A DNA stretch of 64,000 nucleotides, taken from positions 62,001 through 126,000 of the forward strand of contig NZ_KB906970.1 of NCBI RefSeq assembly GCF_000381745.1, read 5' to 3'. This stretch comes from Psychromonas ossibalaenae ATCC BAA-1528. Its GTDB lineage: Bacteria; Pseudomonadota; Gammaproteobacteria; Enterobacterales; Psychromonadaceae. Shown here one piece after another: positions 60,304 through 64,000 of this stretch. The notes beneath the pieces are model-generated. The model did no database searches, was not told the DNA's origin, and saw only the letters and a program-made list of their open reading frames with translations. Made by a program: the position numbers and the translations under genes. Each line of letters begins with the position of its first letter. Positions within the stretch are counted from its first letter, which is position 1.

Positions 60304-61535
60304 TTCTCTGCAGCTGTCCGCTGATGACGGGGTAATACGATAGATATCAGCGCCGCCGCGGTTAAAAATGCGCAGGAAAACCATAAACAGGCCGCCATGC
60401 CGTAGGACTGGTATAACCACCCGGATAAAATAGTGCCGATTAACCGGCCCATGGCATTCGCCATATAATAGAAACCCACATCAAGTGAAACACCGTCATC
60501 TCTGGCATAGCTGACAATCAGGTAAGAGTGCAGCGATGAAGTCAGCGCAAACACTGCACCGAAAATCAATAAACCGACAATGATTGAGAACTCGGGAAAC
60601 CAGGAATACTGAATCGCTAATGCGATAATTACAGTGATCAGTGCTAGCAGAGCCGTCAAGTTCATTGCAGACTTGCCGTCCGGAGCCGCCGACTTTCCGG
60701 TTATTTTAGGAGCCAGGCTCTGTACAATCCCATAGGCGATAACCCAGAGAGCCAGAAAACCACCGACCCAGAGATGATCCCAGCCGAATACGCTGCCGAG
60801 ATAGATAGGCAGGGCGACCACAAACCAGATATCACGTGCGCCGAACAGGAACATGCGGGCTGCGGAAAGAATATTAATAGGCCGGCTTTTGGAAAATATC
60901 TGTGAAAACTTAACTTTGTTTTTAGCTTTGCCGATATTTTTGTCTAACAGTAAAAGGCTTAAGGTTAATACCGCTGCTAATACAGCCGCCATGGCAAGTA
61001 CCGCCCCTTGAAAACCAATTACCACGAGTAAAACACCGCCAAGGAAAAAACCACAGCCTTTTAACGCATTTTTAGAGCCGGTCAGTATGGCAATCCACTT
61101 GTACAAAACGCCCTGTTGATCAGGGGGAACTAAAGTTTTAATGGCGCTTTTAGCGCTCATTTTATTAAGATCTTTAGCTATGCCTGAAAGTGCCTGTGCA
61201 AGCATCACCCAGATAATCGTTAAAAACTCAGAGGGGACGGCGAGCATCATTAAGGCCGTTATCTGCATGGCTAAACCAATATTCATGGTTTTATTTAAGC
61301 CTAAGTGTGCGCCTAGCCAGCCGCCTAACAAATTGGTCACGACGCCGAAAAATTCATAAAAAAGAAATAGAGAAGCAATCTGCAGCGGGCTGTAACCTAG
61401 CTGATGAAATTGTAAAACCACTAACATGCGCAGCGCACCGTCGGTCAGTGTAAAATTCCAGTAGTTAAAGGTGACCAGCATATACTGCTGCACATCTCTG
61501 CTAAGTCCTGATAGTTTATGAAACATAATAAGCAC
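60291..61535 (-). CDS. arsJ: Organoarsenical efflux permease ArsJ
   Basis: A 414-residue MFS protein with 11-12 membrane segments. It shows the ArsJ signature start (QQYMLVTFNYWNFTLTDGAL, described in part), GWLGAHLGLNKTMNIGLAM, and the conserved SGIAKDLNKMSAKSAIKTLVP loop. ArsJ exports 1-arseno-3-phosphoglycerate. The GAPDH gene directly upstream on the same strand is the usual partner. Confidence 0.94.
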   Translation of the reverse strand: MLIMFHKLSGLSRDVQQYMLVTFNYWNFTLTDGALRMLVVLQFHQLGYSPLQIASLFLFYEFFGVVTNLLGGWLGAHLGLNKTMNIGLAMQITALMMLAVPSEFLTIIWVMLAQALSGIAKDLNKMSAKSAIKTLVPPDQQGVLYKWIAILTGSKNALKGCGFFLGGVLLVVIGFQGAVLAMAAVLAAVLTLSLLLLDKNIGKAKNKVKFSQIFSKSRPINILSAARMFLFGARDIWFVVALPIYLGSVFGWDHLWVGGFLALWVIAYGIVQSLAPKITGKSAAPDGKSAMNLTALLALITVIIALAIQYSWFPEFSIIVGLLIFGAVFALTSSLHSYLIVSYARDDGVSLDVGFYYMANAMGRLIGTILSGWLYQSYGMAACLWFSCAFLTAAALISIVLPRHQRTAAEKQGA

Positions 61536-61582
61536 TCAATGACAGGCGGCCGATGGAGAGGATCCGCCTGTAATAATGTTAG

Positions 61583-62584
61583 TTAAGGCTGACCCACTTT
61601 GCGGATTAACTCTGCCGTTCTGGTCGCGTAACCCATTTCGTTATCGTACCAGGCATAGATTTTCAGCATGCGTTTGTTGACCACCATAGTGGATAATGCG
61701 TCAACCACCGTTGAGCGCGGATCGCCTTTATAATCGATTGATACCAGAGGGCGTGTTTCAAAACCTAAAATTCCGGCCAGCTCATCCTGTGAGGCTGCTT
61801 TTAATAAAGTATTAACTTCCTCTATATCCGTATCACGGGAGACATTAAAAATGATATCGGTTAATGAAGCATTCGCTAATGGTACACGTACTGCGTGACC
61901 GTCAATTTTACCTTCGAGCTCAGGGAAAATATCAATAACCGCTTTGGCAGAGCCGGTGGTGGTCGGGATTAAACTCATACCGCAGGCTCTGGCCCGGCGC
62001 AGATCTTTATGCGGCGCGTCAAGAATGGTCTGGGTATTAGTTAAATTATGAATGGTGGTAAAAGAAGCATGTTCAATGCCGATTTTTTCATGAATCACTT
62101 TTACAACCGGAGCAATACAGTTAGTCGTACAGGAAGCTGCTGTAACAATGCGGTGGATGTTCTTATCAAACAGGTGATCATTAACGCCTACTACTACATT
62201 CAGTACGCTGTCATCTTTTACCGGCGCTGATACCACAACGCGCTGCACGCCTTGATCTAAGTATTTTTGTAATAAATCTACCTGGCGGTGCACACCTGTT
62301 GATTCAAGTACCACATCGCAGGCGCTCCAGTCTACGGCATCTAAATTCCGTTCGCTGGTGCACTTGATTCGAGTTTTGCCGATAACAATATCATCACCAT
62401 CACAATTGACCTGGTGGTGCCAGCGTCCCTGGATAGAATCAAATTCAAGAAGATGCGCTAAAGCTTCGGCATCTCCGGCAGCATCATTGATCTGAACAAA
62501 CTCAACATCAGCCCAGTCAAAAGAAGCGCGAAGTGCTAATCTGCCGATACGTCCAAAACCATTTATACCTATTTTAACTGTCAT
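61583..62584 (-). CDS. ArsJ-associated glyceraldehyde-3-phosphate dehydrogenase
   Basis: A 333-residue GAPDH. NAD fold INGFGRIGRLALRA, the catalytic SCTTNC with Cys152, a His in the following HTIHN-like FTTIHNLT segment, and the C-terminal YDNEMGYATR. In the arsenate detoxification pathway it uses arsenate in place of phosphate to form 1-arseno-3-phosphoglycerate, exported by ArsJ. It precedes arsJ by 47 bases on the same strand and has a perfect palindromic operator upstream. Housekeeping gapA is normally elsewhere. Confidence 0.93.
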   Translation of the reverse strand: MTVKIGINGFGRIGRLALRASFDWADVEFVQINDAAGDAEALAHLLEFDSIQGRWHHQVNCDGDDIVIGKTRIKCTSERNLDAVDWSACDVVLESTGVHRQVDLLQKYLDQGVQRVVVSAPVKDDSVLNVVVGVNDHLFDKNIHRIVTAASCTTNCIAPVVKVIHEKIGIEHASFTTIHNLTNTQTILDAPHKDLRRARACGMSLIPTTTGSAKAVIDIFPELEGKIDGHAVRVPLANASLTDIIFNVSRDTDIEEVNTLLKAASQDELAGILGFETRPLVSIDYKGDPRSTVVDALSTMVVNKRMLKIYAWYDNEMGYATRTAELIRKVGQP

Positions 62585-62636
62585 TTTTCATTTCCTGTTA
62601 AGCCGTAGTGAAGTGCAGTATAGATAGGAAATTAAC

Positions 62637-62668
62637 ATATGTAAATTCATATATATGAATTTACATAT
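62637..62668 (-). promoter_or_regulatory. 32-bp perfect palindrome, probable ArsR operator of gapdh-arsJ
   Basis: ATATGTAAATTCATAT is followed directly by its reverse complement. Position is 53 bases before the GAPDH start, suitable for a repressor. ArsR-family proteins bind A/T-rich imperfect palindromes of this kind. A weaker similar site lies at 63500-63523. Confidence 0.8.
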
Positions 62669-62710
62669 ATGGCATTATGGCTTAAAAGTCGCTTATTAAG
62701 GGGGGGATGA

Positions 62711-63460
62711 CTACTGAGGTTGTTTTCTGTCTGCAATCTGGTGAAGTTTAATTTTTTCTCGGTTAATGATACCGGGATTACCGTTGCGAACCGTAGCCAG
62801 TGTGTGACGTATCCAGGCAGGAAGATGCTCAGACAGACTGTAAAAAACCCACAGCCCCTGTTTTTTTACTTGTAAAATTCCCCCGTCACGCAGTAAAGCC
62901 AGATGACGGGAAACTTTAGGCTGACTGACCTCTAGTACGTTTACTAGATCTCCAACGCTGAGTGACTGTTCATCTTCAATGAGCATCAGTACTTTTAAAC
63001 GCAGCGGATCACTCATAATTTTGAATAACTCAACGGGACCGAACGGATCTGCTGCTTCCTGGCCGTTAAGCATTAAAAATAGTGATATGCGCGCTTTTAA
63101 TCCGTTAAAAGTATCAATAAAAGGCTGTATGCCGGGAAGGTATTTAGGATCGGAAAAATCCCAGTGGATTAAGGCCTGTGAGTCTGAAAACAGGGCGCAT
63201 TCATGGTTCGCTTTATCGCATAAGGTAATCACATAATCAAAATGTTCATACTGCAGCTGTTCAACAGACTGGCTTTTTAGCCCCTGGCTGCCGACAGCAT
63301 TGGCTTTTAATACTTCAAATACACGGGGATCAATCTCGCTGGGAGCTGTTCCTGCACTGGCCACAATAAAACTGTCGTTACATAAATGGCGAAACAGAGC
63401 TTCAGCAAGCTGTGAGCGTGCAGAATTACCTGTGCATAGGAAAAGTAAGCGTTTTTTCAT
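62711..63460 (-). CDS. ArsC-ArsR fusion: LMW-phosphatase arsenate reductase plus ArsR repressor
   Basis: A 249-residue two-domain protein. Residues 1-140 are a low-molecular-weight-phosphatase fold with the P-loop CTGNSAR (Cys9 to Arg15) and the resolving cysteines Cys81 and Cys88, matching the thioredoxin-dependent ArsC layout. Residues about 145-235 are an ArsR winged HTH (LFKIMSDPLRLKVLMLI, VSQPKVSRHLALLRDGG). The HTH domain has no cysteine: the usual arsenite-binding Cys-Val-Cys motif is replaced by SLSVGDLV. The sensor must therefore use other residues or another ligand. It is divergent or leads into the GAPDH-arsJ unit, with separate operator-like sites. Confidence 0.92.
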   Translation of the reverse strand: MKKRLLFLCTGNSARSQLAEALFRHLCNDSFIVASAGTAPSEIDPRVFEVLKANAVGSQGLKSQSVEQLQYEHFDYVITLCDKANHECALFSDSQALIHWDFSDPKYLPGIQPFIDTFNGLKARISLFLMLNGQEAADPFGPVELFKIMSDPLRLKVLMLIEDEQSLSVGDLVNVLEVSQPKVSRHLALLRDGGILQVKKQGLWVFYSLSEHLPAWIRHTLATVRNGNPGIINREKIKLHQIADRKQPQ

Positions 63461-63499
63461 AGATGCCTGTGTTATTTGAAATTACCGAATAATGAAAAC

Positions 63500-63523
63500 C
63501 ATATATAACAAATTTCATATATG
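63500..63523 (-). promoter_or_regulatory. Imperfect palindrome upstream of the ArsC-ArsR gene
   Basis: Arms CATATAT 63500-63506 and ATATATG 63517-63523 with AAATTT inside, resembling the 62637-62668 site. It is 40-63 bases before the start of the ArsC-ArsR gene and probably mediates autoregulation. Confidence 0.6.
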
Positions 63524-64000
63524 CTTGCAAAGCCCGCTTAGTATTAAGGTGTTGTGGTTCAGTCAATTTGGCCTAAAAATTATAGGTTTGTAAGTCTCAT
63601 GGGGGGACAAACCAACTTAGCTTGCTGCTTAATTGCTCTGTTCACCTCTGAATGAAAAATAGTTATTGTCGTTCATCATTATTACTTACCAAAATTTATA
63701 AAACAGTGAACGGTTTACTGTTGCTTTGCATATTAAGCTGCAAACATCTGCAAACGAATGACACTGAAAGCTTTTCGTCGTTATTTTTCAGATTAGCAAT
63801 ACCAATCGACCTATAATCACGCAAAAACTATTTCTAACGCTCCGTTATTTTATTAATTGAAACTATTTTTAAGGACTGCCACTTCGCAGGGCTCAGCAAA
63901 CGTCTCTTAGGCTGTGATTTTAGTGCCTTAAAATCGCGATTTAAGTGGTTTGTAATGCATTGATTCAAAAGGAGTTAACAAATTGGATTTGTGCCTTTTG
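63524..64000. other. Terminal intergenic region without a supported gene
   Basis: No ORF of convincing length. The sequence ends with aaaaggag followed eight bases later by a TTG codon at 63983 and an open frame to the window edge, which may be the start of a downstream gene but cannot be judged from six codons. An ATACCAATC motif near 63810 recalls a similar string near 3799. Confidence 0.6.

Noticed and set aside
63983-64000. Start of a further gene at TTG 63983
   Set aside because: aaaaggag at a good distance is suggestive, but only six codons are present, so no product can be supported.

Overview
The window looks like chromosomal DNA from a cold-water marine gammaproteobacterium. The gene orders maf/yceD-rpmF-plsX-fabHDG-acpP-fabF-pabC-mltG and tmk-holB-tatD, the low-to-moderate G+C and the AT-rich spacers fit an Alteromonadales member, possibly Psychromonas. 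I inferred the lineage from gene order and protein resemblance only; no search was run.

Layout. (1) 1-571: 3' end of uvrB. (2) 622-29741: a complete type VI secretion (T6SS) locus. A minus-strand vgrG-DUF6931-like-PAAR unit diverges from a 25-kb plus-strand operon: tssA, hcp, tssB, tssC, a second tssC-like gene, tssE, tssF, tssG, clpV, a five-gene accessory block, an FHA gene, tssJ, tssK, tssL, tssM. The accessory block holds an unrecognised gene, an ATP-grasp ligase, a sensor-MFS fusion and two periplasmic binding proteins. (3) 29863-32754: a secreted M66 (TagA/StcE-like) metalloprotease with an unusual repeat-rich upstream region. (4) 33136-34391: a compact Hanks-type kinase behind maf. (5) 34610-42053 and 42043-43041: the fatty-acid synthesis cluster, then pabC and mltG. 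(6) 43140-45495: a GH4 glycosidase and LysR pair inserted between mltG and tmk. (7) 45594-48214: tmk, holB, tatD. (8) 48412-54558: a nitric-oxide defence region (NsrR, NnrS, quinol NO reductase) with a tiny CCGQCGG protein, a SirB-like gene and a methyltransferase whose 3' end is supplied by a mobile-like element. (9) 54863-57030: small and hypothetical genes, including a protein with a RelA/SpoT-like core and a LETM1-like protein. (10) 57405-58874: a GH32 sucrose hydrolase. (11) 59111-63460: a phosphoglycerate dehydrogenase facing an arsenate module (arsJ, GAPDH, ArsC-ArsR fusion).

How it works together. The T6SS genes supply sheath, tube, baseplate, membrane complex, ClpV ATPase and spike; no convincing effector-immunity pair follows vgrG. 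The accessory genes 17085-22337 are translationally coupled inside the tss operon and look like a sensing and transport or ligase module of unknown purpose. The NO genes carry an apparent NsrR operator and three NorR-type sites with a sigma-54-like promoter. The arsenate genes fit the GAPDH/ArsJ route, in which arsenate is converted to 1-arseno-3-phosphoglycerate and exported.

Main non-coding observations: two homologous 265-bp elements (40875-41139 and 51088-51352) whose terminal inverted repeats match within each element but differ between them; a 10-bp tandem repeat upstream of the M66 gene that fits the remembered ToxR half-site spacing; a remnant of duplicated PAAR sequence; and operator-like palindromes in the NO, arsenic and GH4/LysR regions.
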